Positions 1 through 10,462 of a DNA stretch of 64,000 nt are shown one piece after another. Location: contig JBBHKE010003471.1 of the NCBI GenBank assembly GCA_037447655.1, positions 59,350 to 123,349 of the forward strand. Direction: 5' to 3'. The notes below the pieces were generated by a model. The model searched no databases and had not been told where the DNA came from. It saw nothing but the letters and a program-made list of their open reading frames with translations. The stretch is from Zygnema cylindricum. Taxonomy: Eukaryota; Streptophyta; Zygnematophyceae; Zygnematales; Zygnemataceae. The position numbers were made by a program, and so were the translations under genes. The number at the start of each line of letters is the position of its first letter. Position 1 is the first letter of the stretch.

Positions 1-561
1 GTATCCCTTCACCTTGTCAACAAAGCTCTGAAAACAAAACCCGACCCACCGAAACACAATTAGAGTGGAAACGAGATTCAGGTTGTTTAAACGAAGTTAA
101 AAAGGTCAAGGGGGGAAGGAACGCCCTGAGAAAGCGTTATGTTCAACCGAAGCTGTTTTACATACAAAACGGTTTCGTTTACAGTAGAGGATTGGCTCAA
201 AGGAACTATGTTTAACTAAGGTCAGAGAAAGTTGGGAAATGTTTCTAAATTTTAAAAATGAAACAGCTTTCGGACAGGATCTTAACACGCGACAATTAAA
301 TTCATCTCATTTTGTATGAACAGCATTAAAATCTCAGATCATACATCAGCCAATGGGCAATTTGGTGATTAATACCCATTGCAACGGATACACCGGCGTA
401 GAATCTGAAGCAGTCGAGGATCTATCCAATTCAATGTGACATTTTTCAAAACATTTCACTGAGACATTAATGAAGTTTAAAGATGCATATAGATAAAGAA
501 TATTCATAGTCGAAAGTCAAGAGTTGAATCGCATTATGAACCTCACCTCTTGGTTCGACAT
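1..561 (-). CDS. LEA-a: partial group-3-like LEA gene (exons 1 and 2)
   Basis: The gene runs off the left edge of the window. Exon 1 is 547-561 and encodes MSNQE; it is followed on the minus strand by the donor GTGAGG. Exon 2 begins at 27 after a TTTTCAG-type acceptor and reads SFVDKVKGY to the edge. The same exon pattern, phases and intron sequence recur in the intact copies at 53984 and 61262, where a third exon carries 11-mer repeats of a LEA_4/group-3 type, so the missing exon 3 should lie to the left. LEA proteins of this type are hydrophilic, abundant in desiccation or ABA response, and protect proteins or membranes. A TATA-like TATAAA lies on the minus strand at 689-694. It shares a divergent promoter with the copy at 1498. 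Whether the whole gene is intact cannot be seen. Confidence 0.75.
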
Positions 562-1497
562 AGTGATAGAATACGTGAAAGGAGAAAAAAATTAAAAGAA
601 GAAATTAGAGGAAATACTTATAAGATTTTAAAGAATAACCGGATGAGATGACAGAATCATTGGCTATTATTGAGGAATGTCGGCCAGCTTTATACGTTTC
701 TTTCTCGATGTAACACGTTATTTACTTGTGGAAATTCGAACTTTTGCTACTCCGCAGGATAAGTTATTGACGTGCTCTTAGAAACATTCAATAGGAATCA
801 AACACGTAGCGAAAAGGCATTGCGCTTGAGCACGTGTCCCTTCATCAGATAGTCGTCTGTCGGTGGCCGACACTCCCTGGCAGAATCTCAGCGCTCAAAT
901 TCTGCAACACGTGAGGGGAAGGGAAGCGCGTGTTTTGAGGGAAAAGTTGCGTGACGCGACATGGAAAAAGTTAACTTACTGCATGACACGAGGGTTGGCA
1001 AAGTCGCAATTTCTTATCCGATAAGTAGCAGTCAATAAGAAGATGCCGTGTGTCTTCCAAACAGAAACGTGGCGCTCGGTTGAACTCTCTGCTCTCTTTC
1101 ACTGACTGTTTTCTTGCGCTCACGCTAATCTCGCCGAATAGTCTTGCCACCGACAATGTCCATCGAAATGTGTACACGTGTACAATCGAGAAGGACCATC
1201 TCCGATGTGACACTGTCGACGATTCGAAGCTTCTGGACGCGCGCAACGAAGTGATCCGGTGACGTGTCCTGTACTTCTGTGTACCAAACGTTTCGAAACT
1301 TTCCATAGTACGGTCCACGCTAGTTAACGTGCCGCCTTAAGAAAAGCTTCCCGTGAACGCATAAAGTGGGACGTCTCTCCTTTTGCGACAGGAAACAATC
1401 GGCGCCAAATTATTATTCGCTCCGTTTTCAGCTTCTTCAGTTTTTTGCCGACCTGCTCTCTCGCTTTCGTAATTTTCCTTCCTCGTTTCCTGCCATA
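562..1497. promoter_or_regulatory. Divergent LEA promoter region with ABRE/G-box motifs
   Basis: This is the 0.94 kb between the oppositely oriented ATGs of LEA-a (561, -) and LEA-b (1498, +). It holds CACGTGTC at 831-838, CACGTG at 908-913 and 1175-1180, ACGTGTC at 1262-1268 and a DRE-like ACCGAC near 1149. TATA-like boxes sit at 689-694 (-) and near 1360 (+). ACGTG cores of this kind are ABRE/G-box sites bound by ABA-responsive bZIP factors, which is typical of LEA genes. The region recurs, diverged, at 61263-62727. Confidence 0.6.
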
Positions 1498-1876
1498 ATG
1501 TCGAACCAAGAGGTGGGTATCGCAAGTCCCTCCAAACAGTCGTCTTATCGTATGTGTACACGTTTTGTCAATGGCATCCATTGATGTTCCCGAAAATGCA
1601 GTAGTTCGGTTGAAATCGACATGGACATTTTGTTGCGATTAAAAAAAACGATGGTTGGAATTCTTTATTTGTAACATGTTGCAACACTTACCATATTTGT
1701 AAAATTTTCCGGGTAAATGCACACAGTGTTGTGCGCACGGATTAATTGCCGTCTTTTCTGTCCAAAAGAGCTCCTCCTATTGAGCTTTATGTCACCTCAA
1801 TACCTGATTCTCCTTTCTCATTCTGAAAAAAATCTCACTTTCTCAATTGCACACTGACTGTGGTTTGGAGGGGAAA
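1498..1876 (+). pseudogene. LEA-b: exon 1 and part of intron 1, truncated
   Basis: Exon 1 (1498-1512) reads MSNQE and is followed by a normal donor GTGGGT. Intron-1-like sequence continues to about 1876. The stretch 1741-1870 matches 12290-12390 (shared words such as TCACCTCAATACCTGATT and CTTTCTCATT), after which homology to LEA stops just before the expected branch and acceptor region. No exon 2 follows in frame. The promoter and exon 1 look usable, but the gene body is missing here; the body at 12413-12810 overlaps it in intron 1, so it is a separate copy and not simply the other half. Confidence 0.65.
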
Positions 1877-1879
1877 TTG

Positions 1880-2394
1880 ACCACGGACACACAAGCATTT
1901 CATTTTAGAAAGGCACACATGTTATAAATTGCCTAGAGACAAAAAGGAAAGAATCTCTTACAAACATAATATCATTTCTCATAGAAAGGATCTCTTGTAC
2001 ATTCATATAGACTTGAGATAAAAAATCTTAAGGGGAGAAATCAGATTTTATAGAATAGATTGTTCGAACATCAATGCACTTCCAATCTTCATTATGAATT
2101 GATTTTGAAGCTGTGTCAAGCTACCTACTCTATGCGCTACGATTCCACCTGTCTCGTATCTCCTTATATGGTTCACTGAAAATGATACAATTAAATTCAT
2201 ATTTTTTAATTTTTTTGTGCATTGTTGTCTCGTGTCTGGTTGTCTGGTGCGCACAGGTTTGTATGATCGCTACAACAACATTATTGTATTTTGCATTTGT
2301 AACCAAAAATTGTCCATTCAAGCGATCAGGTTGAGCTCCGCAGCTACGAACAAGTGGACTCGGTCCAAGTGATCACAGAACAGGCTTGATAGAG
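1880..2394. other. Noncoding, no feature recognised
   Basis: AT-rich sequence. The short open frames overlap one another on both strands and show no family signature. Confidence 0.4.
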
Positions 2395-2760
2395 AAAGCA
2401 TAGGCTTAGTAGAGAAAAGGCTCACTAGGTTGCGGAAAGGCTTTACTTGGGGTATGGTGCGAAGAAGGGAAGTGGGGAGTGGCGCTTCAATAAAGGCCAT
2501 TGCACTTGAGGTAATGATGGTCGGAAAGTGGTACAAAAGCTCTATATGTTTCAAAATCCGCTGCGTATCCCACCAAGATTCCAAGAAAGAAGCGCGGTCC
2601 TGTTTTCCGTCCGTGTGTCACAAATTTTTGTACCATGCCTCACATTCTAAAAATCTTGAGATGCCCGTCATTGGTTTTGCATCGTGTCTACAGTCCAAAC
2701 AAGTGGACATAGAACAAGAAGGGAAAATATTGTGAAGTGAAGAAGTAGATAGCCGTGAAA
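2395..2760 (-). pseudogene. Degenerate copia integrase C-terminal fragment
   Basis: On the minus strand, with frameshifts, the translation contains ISRFLECEAWYKNL followed by GRKTGPRFFLGILVGYAADF. This matches the pattern of the copia integrase C-terminal region, in which a 'HLRVFGCEAW' segment is followed by 'K.D.R...GILVGY....YR'. No LTRs or other domains are attached. It is an isolated, decayed retrotransposon fragment. Confidence 0.5.
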
Positions 2761-3431
2761 ATTTCTTCAGATATCTGCGTTGAAATATTCTCAAAACTTG
2801 AGCATACAATGTGCCAATCCAACAAGCGTGCAACTGCAATGTTCGGCAACTCTGTTTTAATGCGAAGTGTAAAAAATGGATTTTTTATTTGTAATCCCCA
2901 TGGAGGATAAAATATTTAAGGGCGTTAGTTGAGGTGTAGTCCGCATCCTTGAATCTCAATTGATAAAACTAGTTTTTCCTTCACGCTATTATAGCTGAGA
3001 TTTAATTAGTGTCAACTTCACTATTCTGGTAGGTATTTAAATAGTGTAATGTACGGAACATGCCAGTCCATAGGTTAACTGCTTATTGTTTTGTACAAAA
3101 GTAAAAGTTAGTTTGTATAAAAATATTTTAAGAATTTTGCTCCTATGGTATGGATGAAAAACCACAAATCTTGGTAAAAATTGTAACTCACGACACTATG
3201 TAAAGGTTTTCTTAAAACCGTTTGGTTCAAAAGAATCGATTGCTTCATTTTCTTTTCTTACATGCTTCCTCAATCTAGGACGTTTTCACATACAATATCC
3301 TTGAAGAATCTCCAGAAAAGTTACAGACCTCTCAAATGTATTCATTAGAAAATAATATTACCTACGGATGGCAAATTTTAAGCAGCATGGCATAGGAACT
3401 ATTACAAATTAACAATGTAGACATTTGAAAT

Positions 3432-3432
<1 letters not shown>
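2761..3432. other. Noncoding AT-rich stretch
   Basis: No reading frame, repeat or motif that I can support. Confidence 0.4.
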
Positions 3433-3487
<55 letters not shown>

Positions 3488-3509
3488 GTATATGTAGATA
3501 TATATATGT

Positions 3510-3590
<81 letters not shown>
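3433..3590. repeat. (TA)n microsatellite
   Basis: About 155 bp of alternating TA, interrupted near 3482-3515 by TTTATG and TAGATA variants. The tyrosine/isoleucine frames across it are artefacts of the repeat. Confidence 0.98.
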
Positions 3591-3592
<2 letters not shown>

Positions 3593-4246
3593 TGTGTAAT
3601 CGCATCGAAGTGATTGTCGCTTTCAATTTTGATCAAAGTTCTTTTGGGTTTCATCATTAAGTTGGTGAACCAAAAATACCTGGACAGATCAATGCTGAAA
3701 ATATTAAAAATCATTATAGTCGTTTTTCACTTAATTGGAATCATGCACGAGATACTTTGCACAAGAATTAGCAATTTCTGATTTGTTACATTTAATGATT
3801 TTCCAAAGTATTTCAGATTGCTAATTTCTCAATATGCAATTTTGTAGTTACAGATACAATGAACCGTAATAATTAGAATTCCTTTGAAACTTAAAACAAT
3901 CTTACTTTAAAAAGTGAATAATATTCAACAAAGGACAAAGTTAGCATTCTCACTCAGACAAAGGAGAAAGGTATTAAAATTTACAAATGATAGAAGATTT
4001 TGAATTTCAAGTCACATGTCTTCTTGCGAGCCTTCTCTCTCCCAAAGAGAAGCTTACCACAAAAATTGATCCTTTTATTATCAATTTTACCCGTCCAATT
4101 TGAAAAATAAGAGTCTGAAACAAACGAAAATCCATTTTCCCGATAAAAATGATTTAAGTAATTCTCCCTCGATCAAACTAAACCCAAACAGAAACAAACC
4201 CAGCCAAAACTAAACTCGACCAGATAATAACTCTCGAGATAAATTA
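3591..4246. other. Noncoding AT-rich stretch
   Basis: No gene or repeat recognised. It lies just downstream, on the minus strand, of the sedolisin pseudogene. Confidence 0.4.
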
Positions 4247-4978
4247 TTATTTTTGTAACTTCCGCTAAAACGATTTCGACCAAAATCGAAAACTGGGTAC
4301 GCCAAGTCTAGTGGAATCATCATAACCGGAAACTGATTTGAGACTAAGAGTTGTCTATAAACTCAATGTTGTGTTTTCATCGATTTCCACTTGTATAGGT
4401 GCTTTTGGTGCAACAATATCAACAAATGCCGAAGAAGGAAGAGAATATAAAAGTGGATTTATAAACCCGAATCTTCGACTGGTCAATTCTTGCGTTAAAG
4501 CGATAAAAGCTGCCATCGTTGGACAGGCCAAACTTGTACCGTCGGAAACTAAATTATCGTAAACGGGCAGAAACTCGTAATCTCCATCATAACTGGGTCC
4601 AGTAGTGTTTTCAATAGATGAGTATCCGAGGAAAAGGCTGAAACAAAATCAAGGTTAAAAAAAAAGAAAGGAAAAAAATATAGGGGAAAATGTGTCAACT
4701 TGTGTTGATCTCAGCAATCTAAATAACATATTGGCTTGTTGACTAAAAATGGCCCCAGTAAGTAGTTGAGGAAAAAACGGAAATCTATCTTTGTTGGTTC
4801 CTTTTCCTTTTGTCTTTCGTTATTTATTTATTCGTACTCACCCTGTGTTCAGATCGCCATTTGCACTAATATCTGGGACCATTCTTTCGCGTACTCCCTT
4901 CCCATATTTGTCCAGAAAAGTCTTCGCGGGACCCTTTTTTTGATAAAAAGGTTGATAAAAAGGAGGTGGGAAAATGTA
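4247..4978 (-). pseudogene. Sedolisin (S53) 3' pseudogene fragment
   Basis: This is a minus-strand, diverged copy of the last two coding exons of the sedolisin gene at 33561-38463. The exon-5-like part (about 4978 down to 4842) encodes a GPAKTFLDKYGKGV segment and ends at the same donor, GTGAGTACG. The exon-6-like part (4637 down to 4247) keeps the catalytic-serine motif DGTSLACP, the RFGFINPLLYSLPSSAF segment and GYDDSTRLGVPS. Defects: the fragment lacks exons 1-4 and most of exon 5, carries an in-frame TAG after NTTLSL and another TAG near the end, and changes TGLG to TRLG in the calcium-site motif. The upstream break coincides with a TIR-element fragment at 4979-5140. It cannot encode a peptidase. 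Confidence 0.9.
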
Positions 4979-5140
4979 TGAAACAACACGTAGTACATTT
5001 TAAATTCAATGATGACGCAAAATGTACTTCTCTTTTTTTCTATTTTATTGTACGGTTGAAACTTACGCGGTACGGCTCTAAGTTTTACAGGAAAACGACA
5101 GAAAAAAACCCTTACTTAAGCACACAGAGACGCACCCTTA
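4979..5140 (-). mobile_element. Fragment of MITE-B (TAGGGTGCGTCTC family)
   Basis: Read on the minus strand it starts AAGGGTGCGTCTC, continues AAGTAAGGGTTTTTTTCTGTC and GTCGTTTTCC, and reaches TTTTGCGTCATC. This is the same order of words as the left end of the complete copy at 41573. Its inner end abuts the truncated sedolisin pseudogene. Confidence 0.65.
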
Positions 5141-5880
5141 CTTGCGTATTACGTACGTGCACTTCGCAAGTGTACCGCGTCAATTACCTCAGAGATCTCA
5201 TTCACTCTTCTGATTTTCAGGAAAAAACCGTGTTTATTTTCGACAAAGATTTTACGGTCACCTTGTCCGAAGGCTCGTGACTTTGGGGACGTGTGAAAAT
5301 TTTCATTTTTTATCGACGCACGTGTATTTCATCCAGGTGTAGCGAATTGACTGGTTCTGTATTGGTGAACCCACCTCCGCGTGGTGGGTTCACTAACACA
5401 GAGGCGGATGGAGCGATTGCTTCGCAGATGAAGACCAAAATGTAATCGGACGGTCGATATCTTCTCCCGGATACTTGGAGAATCGTAATCTTATTTTATG
5501 TTATGTTGTTTTCGAGAAACTCACAAAAATATAGTACGACATGGTACGGGCAAGTACAAAACTATGTATTAAACCTCAGTTTTTGTATGAAGTAACCATA
5601 CCCTTATTCTCTCGAAGGTAAAAGCACGTCTGTCATCTTTTCTACGTACTTTCTTCTTCCCTCGATCCTTTTTCCCGAAGGTGTCCCCTATGTATTTCCT
5701 TCGTGAACGGCACGTCATTGTGGCAGCTATTTAAGTAGAATATGCTAGTAGATTTAATTATCCTGGACTTAGCTTTGGATCCACTATTGTGAGTTGATAG
5801 AGTGAAAGTGGGAAGAGTGAGAGAAAGGGAAAAAGCTTTGTAAAAAGGCTTCAGCCATCTTTTTATATAAAGCTATATTT
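5141..5880. other. Intergenic region with hairpin, likely part of a copia 5' LTR
   Basis: No gene recognised. A perfect 11-bp stem (GTGAACCCACC / GGTGGGTTCAC) with a 7-nt loop lies at 5365-5393. From roughly 5700 on, the sequence looks like the end of an LTR (GCTATTTAAGTAG TATA-like box, then the primer-binding site at 5945). The LTR start could not be placed because no second LTR copy is present. Confidence 0.4.
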
Positions 5881-6006
5881 GTGGCAAGTTTTGTGTATTT
5901 TGTGTGCTTCCGCTGCATACCATCTCGGTGGTATTTCTTTCAATTGGTATCGAAGCAGGCTAGTGCTTCACTTTTGAAAGTTTCAAAAGTGGCAAGTGTA
6001 GACACC

Positions 6007-7362
6007 ATGGAAAGGAACAAGAATAAGTCTTCTCCATTCACTACTTCCTCATCTTCCTTCACTCTATAGGAAACCGAGGATCCACAGGATCCCCCTCAGG
6101 CCACTGCCGAGGCAAGTTTCGGTTTTAATGTTCCTCTTCCACTTGTGCCTCTCAAGCAAGAGACTAGCGGTGGAAGCGGTGTTGCCGACGAACGTTTAAG
6201 CTCACAGTTTGATAAGCTCCTCGTTCTCATGGAGCAACGATTCGCGGAAATTGGCCGGAAAATATCGAATACGGTTCGAGGAAATCCGGAGCCCGATCCA
6301 AACGGCGATTATTCCTGTGGAGAGGATGACGATCATGCCTTGAAGAAAGTTTTCGGAAAGGGGAAAATTTTTGTCGACAATGACTCAGATTTGGACGAAG
6401 AAGATGGAGAGGGTAACTTGTATTCTATGCCGCGGAAAACGGTTGTGTTCAACAGAAGTAAGTACGCCACTTGGAAGAAGTACATCAAAACGCAATTGAT
6501 GTTACGCCAATCTGTGGAAGGTGGTAATGGCGAGGAGGTGCTTCCGAACTTTGATCGGAAAACTCGGAGGACGTGGAAGAGGAAGAACCTTGCGGCCATT
6601 GCCGACCTCATGCAGTCATGTGCTCCATCGATCCACGATCACTTCGTTACTCACGGATCTGCTCACGAATGTTGGAGATCTCTCGAGAATCAATTTGAGA
6701 AAGACGCCCAAAATAAAAGACAACAAATATTTGGAGAGTTCATGCAATTCAAACTTAGACCAAATGAATCCATAGATGAGGCTGTAAAACGCTACAATAT
6801 TTTTATAGAACACCTTCTAAATAATGGCAGAGTCATCATGGATGAGGATAAGGTCACCGGTCTACTAGAGGCATTACCAGACGAAATGCTTCACCTAAAA
6901 CAGATTTTACAAGTACGTGATAATTCTACCTATGATTATGTAGTAAATTACCTTAAGACTGCAGAAGAAGAGGCTAATGAATCAAAAGGGTCTAAGAATG
7001 CAAAAACTACGGATGTATCGCGGAGCTTAATTTTCTCCTTGGCAAAGGGGGCGGTAGAGGTAGTGGTCCTAGAGGTTATGGAGGTCTTAGGAATGAAGAT
7101 AATGAAAACCAAAATACGCAGTTTAATAATTTTATGTTTTCGGTGTAAGCAAACCGGCCATGGACAGTCCACATGTCCGGACAAAGACAAAGAATGCTAC
7201 TATTGTGGAAAATTGGGTCACATCTCCACGCATTGTCTCTCTAGACTCAATGGTGGCGTTGGTGGTCGAGGCGATCGCCAAGGAGGACGCATCGGCGGTC
7301 GAAACGGTGGACGAGGTGGCGGCCATGGAAATCACTTTTCAAATTTCAAAGGAGGAGGATGA
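6007..7362 (+). pseudogene. Copia gag (UBN2-type) with double CCHC zinc knuckle
   Basis: The frame opens at ATG 6007 (MERNKNKSS), meets an in-frame TAG at 6067-6069 (probably CAG before), and continues open from the ATG at 6145 to a TGA at 7360-7362. The region around FDRKTRRTWKRKNL to LENQFEKDAQNKR and LLEALPDEM is the retrotransposon gag polypeptide. Two CX2CX4HX4C knuckles follow: CFRCKQTGHGQSTC and CYYCGKLGHISTHC. About 110 nt near 7030-7135 appear frameshifted, because another frame there encodes the expected Gly/Arg-rich linker (GGGRGSGPRGYGG). The TGA at 7360 precedes GTQMFS in the same frame and could be a CGA-to-TGA change. Gag forms the virus-like particle and binds RNA; this copy is decayed. 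Confidence 0.85.
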
Positions 7363-7371
7363 GGCACTCAG

Positions 7372-7860
7372 ATGTTTTCAGTTTTAAATCTTCTATCTAC
7401 ACCTGATGACGTATATACCAAAGAAAAAGATTGGGTGATTGATTCCGGCGCGTCGCACCACGTGTGCATCGACGGTACTTTATTTTCAAATATGCGCAAA
7501 CTGACCATTCCAAAGCTCATATCCGTGGCAAGTGGCCACGCTATTCACATGAGGACAATGGGTACTGTATCACTTCAATTGATTACGTGCGACATTGACG
7601 GCGTCGAAAAATTGAACGAAACGAAGTTAACGGACGTTTTATTCATTCCTAACGGTTCAGCAAACTTACTTTTTGTACTGCAAATTCAACTAACCGGCTG
7701 TACTGTGATTTCCCATGACGACGGCACTATTCAAATCATGAACGAAAATGGAGTTGTGATTGGAGAAGGAGCTTTATTCGAGTCCTTACAATGCACACTA
7801 CTTTGGAAGCGTCCATCAAAAATGTCGGTGGTAAACGAGGAGTTAAGTTTATGGCCATGA
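7372..7860 (+). pseudogene. Copia aspartic protease fragment (gag-pol continuation)
   Basis: It is in the same frame as the gag upstream, separated only by the TGA at 7360. DWVIDSGASHHV is the retropepsin active-site motif with the catalytic Asp kept. The downstream text (LFSNMRKLTIPK, VLFIPNGSANLLFV) matches the copia protease fold. The frame stops at 7858-7860 where the GAG-pre-integrase HHCC domain should begin; integrase, RT and RNase H are missing. The protease normally cuts the polyprotein. Truncated. Confidence 0.85.
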
Positions 7861-8395
7861 TTGACGTGCCACACTTCAAAAAAAAATTGAAGAACAGGTT
7901 GGAGTACGGCAAAACTGTTGAGGTGTTACACTAAAGCCGTACAAATTCGAGAGGAGTTAAAGTCATTGCCTCTTGTGAATTGGTGTGGCGATCTACGAAA
8001 TCGCCGTATAAATTTGATTTCCCGTGGTGGAACATGTCCGGAAAATTCAGCGGTTGATTTGGTCGTCTGTTGATATTGACAGACGACTTATGGTGAAGCC
8101 GTTAAAACGGCTTTTTGGTACAGTGAGTACCGTGTACGAAACGTCAATGTCAGTTGACAATTGGAGTTGATGACATTTATTATTTGACGCAAATTTGGAG
8201 TTGTAATTTTGATGTCGAAAATTAAACGTCCAGTCAAACATTTATAATGAGATGAGGTTGACGTCGGCTGAACAAAAACGGTGACGTGCCCATATGGCAA
8301 CAACGTGGATAATCACGCGGAGTAATTACGATTAAAAAATTAAAAAGTTCTTTACATGACATCGGTGATGATCCTCATGTTTAAAGGGGGGGGGA

Positions 8396-8671
8396 CCACA
8401 AATGGAGTTGGTTTACGCCTCGCGGCAATTATCACATCGAGAGGGTAATTATTACGATTCAATGTGGAGATTCGAACGCCCGCGATATGCATGTTCGCGT
8501 GGCGCAAGTTGGTTACGCGATTTATGTTGACGTCGCAATACTTTGCGATAGTTTGGTACTTTTCGGTTTGCGTTGACGATTCTGTTTAAGTACTTATGGC
8601 AACGGTACTCTACCATACGATTGAGGTATGTACCGTACCATACATTTGGAGTATATAAGTTTGGCGTTTCG
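8396..8671. other. Possible remnant of the 3' LTR of the gag-protease element
   Basis: It follows the purine tract directly and contains a TATA-like AGTATATAAG near 8650. It is interrupted at 8672 by the end of the next retrotransposon. No copy to compare with, so this is inference. Confidence 0.25.
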
Positions 8672-9854
8672 TGAAACTCAATGTGCTCCATTGCCCACAG
8701 AAATCGCAAATCCAAAATAAGCTAATCTAGATAGTGCCGACTCCAACTTCATATGAACCCAAATGACTCACACCTTGACAATCAAAACCCCATTACGAAT
8801 TCACCCTATGAAATAAGACTTTCTGTGTGCTCTGTTCCACCACAGAATGCAAAGTTAGAATATGAGTTTTGGACACATTCACCCACTTTGACTCTCCCCT
8901 AAAAATGCAGCCACCCTGGCAAGCAAAAACTCTGACCGACTACACCCCTGTGTAGCCTAGACTCCTCTGAGTGTAAAAAGAATCACTGAAAATGGTCAAG
9001 TAAATTGATAGTTATGAACGATCAAAGATGACCTTCTGTATTGGAGCTCTCTCTGAGAGAGGCTGCTACCTACTAAATTTTCTAAGTCCTATCTCTTTGT
9101 AAAACTCTATCTATTGAAGTATGGCACCAATCAAATTATTGTGACATACGGAAAAGTATAGGTGCCGGTGTACTTTGTGTACAGCCATCATAGAACATGG
9201 CCAAAATGTTGACACATGTCATATCCGGATTAGTTCCCGTAATCTTCGGAGTTGCCTCAATCCAACATTGTTGTGCCACGTGTCACATGATGTGGCGATG
9301 AATATTGAACGCCAAAAGTACATATTCCATGATCGCGGCTTTTATCGTGGCTGTTCGATCGAAACCGGATACAATTATAGTTGTTGAAAATATACGCCCA
9401 GTATTAGTTTCGCGTTCGAAATAAATGGGCGGTATCCGTTTCATTTAATACATTAAACCGTACTCTGTACTATACAAAACTATTTCTATGCATTATGTAA
9501 CCTTTTCCCGTTAAACGAACTAGTCTACTTGTAACAATTTAAATATTTGTCAAACCTATTATACTCTAGCACCGGTCTTAGACTTATACGATAAAGCTAA
9601 CGGCTAGTTTGACGAACGGCAGGTACCCGTATCAAATCCTGGGTCTGTCAAACCTTTTAGGTATCCTTATCAAGATTTGCCTTCTTGTCCTCTTTGGAGA
9701 GCCTAGGCAGCCATGGATCCAACTCCTTTTCTAGTCTTCAATGACTGCAACAAGTGTGGGGACTTGAGTGAAGAGTTAGAGGCAGGTTATCAGTCTCTCC
9801 TCTTTGCCTTTTATTTTACAATCTCTAGACCTAGAAAATACTTGAATTTCAACA
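8672..9854 (-). repeat. 3' LTR of the internally deleted copia element
   Basis: 1183 bp, TG...CA on the minus strand. The U5 end repeats the sequence next to the gag start (GCAATGGAGCACA, then TTTCA), which is also present at 11727-11785. It contains a tRNA-like segment near 9560-9650 that is conserved in the other LTR family. Confidence 0.8.
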
Positions 9855-10106
9855 CTCCCCTTATTTTTTAGTCTACTTTACTTTCAACTCCCATCAAAAA
9901 CAACAAATACATTTATATTTATTTTCCTTTCTTTTTTCCTTTTTCCTTTTTCCTTCATGAAGCTTCAAACAAATACCTTTATATTTAAGAAAAAGTATTA
10001 GATGACCAAAAATAATTTCATTTTATCGATCATACATTATATTTTGCATGCCAATTTTCATAAATCAGAGCAAAGATTTTATCCACCTCCTCCCTTTTTC
10101 ATCCAA

Positions 10107-10325
10107 TCAAAATCCACTTTCCCTTTTGAATTTCCAACAGTCACCCCGATCCCCAATATGCAACACATACCCGAATGATAACCCTTTTACAGGCACATCT
10201 TCACAAGTGACATCACACCAAGTAGTGATGTCAAATCCACCCCCCCCCAAATATTCCCAAAAATCACTAGTCCCCACCAAGTTTCTTATAAGATCTACAT
10301 CTTTCGTAATCATATCTTTATCCAT
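10107..10325 (-). pseudogene. Copia RNase H fragment
   Basis: The minus frame contains LIRNLVGTSDFWEYL followed by FDITTWCDVT and FGYVLHIGDRGDCW. This corresponds residue by residue to MRYLVGTRELWLHL, TDITTWSDAS and SGYVLYVGEGACCW of the longer element (24077-24240). The catalytic first Asp of the RNase H core appears as 'WCDVT'. The domain is broken on both sides. Confidence 0.75.
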
Positions 10326-10462
10326 AAAAATTACCTATTTTTTGAAAGTTCCTCACTCTCTCCTATAGAATTCTTTCCATTATCACTTTCTATTTTTATT
10401 CTCAAAAAATATTTCTCCTCCCCTAAATCTTTCATTAAATATTCCCCTTCTCCCCTATCATT

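Larger units (their letters stand above)
5881..8395 (+). mobile_element. Copia-type element carrying gag and protease only
   Basis: A primer-binding site TGGTATCGAAGC (5945-5956) resembles the canonical plant TGGTATCAGAGC complementary to the 3' end of initiator tRNA-Met. It is followed by gag (6007-7362), protease (7372-7860) and a purine tract (AAA then nine G, 8383-8394). Between the protease and the purine tract I see no integrase, reverse transcriptase or RNase H. No matching LTR pair was found. It is related to the element at 43548-50011 (shared gag residues such as NESID and two CCHC knuckles). Confidence 0.8.

Noticed and set aside
3402-3714. Tyr/Ile-repeat open frames
   Set aside because: Translation of the (TA)n tract.
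4338-4562. 74-codon plus-strand frame, conserved with 38136-38396 (-)
   Set aside because: Both are antisense shadows of sedolisin exon 6. The conservation belongs to the sense strand.
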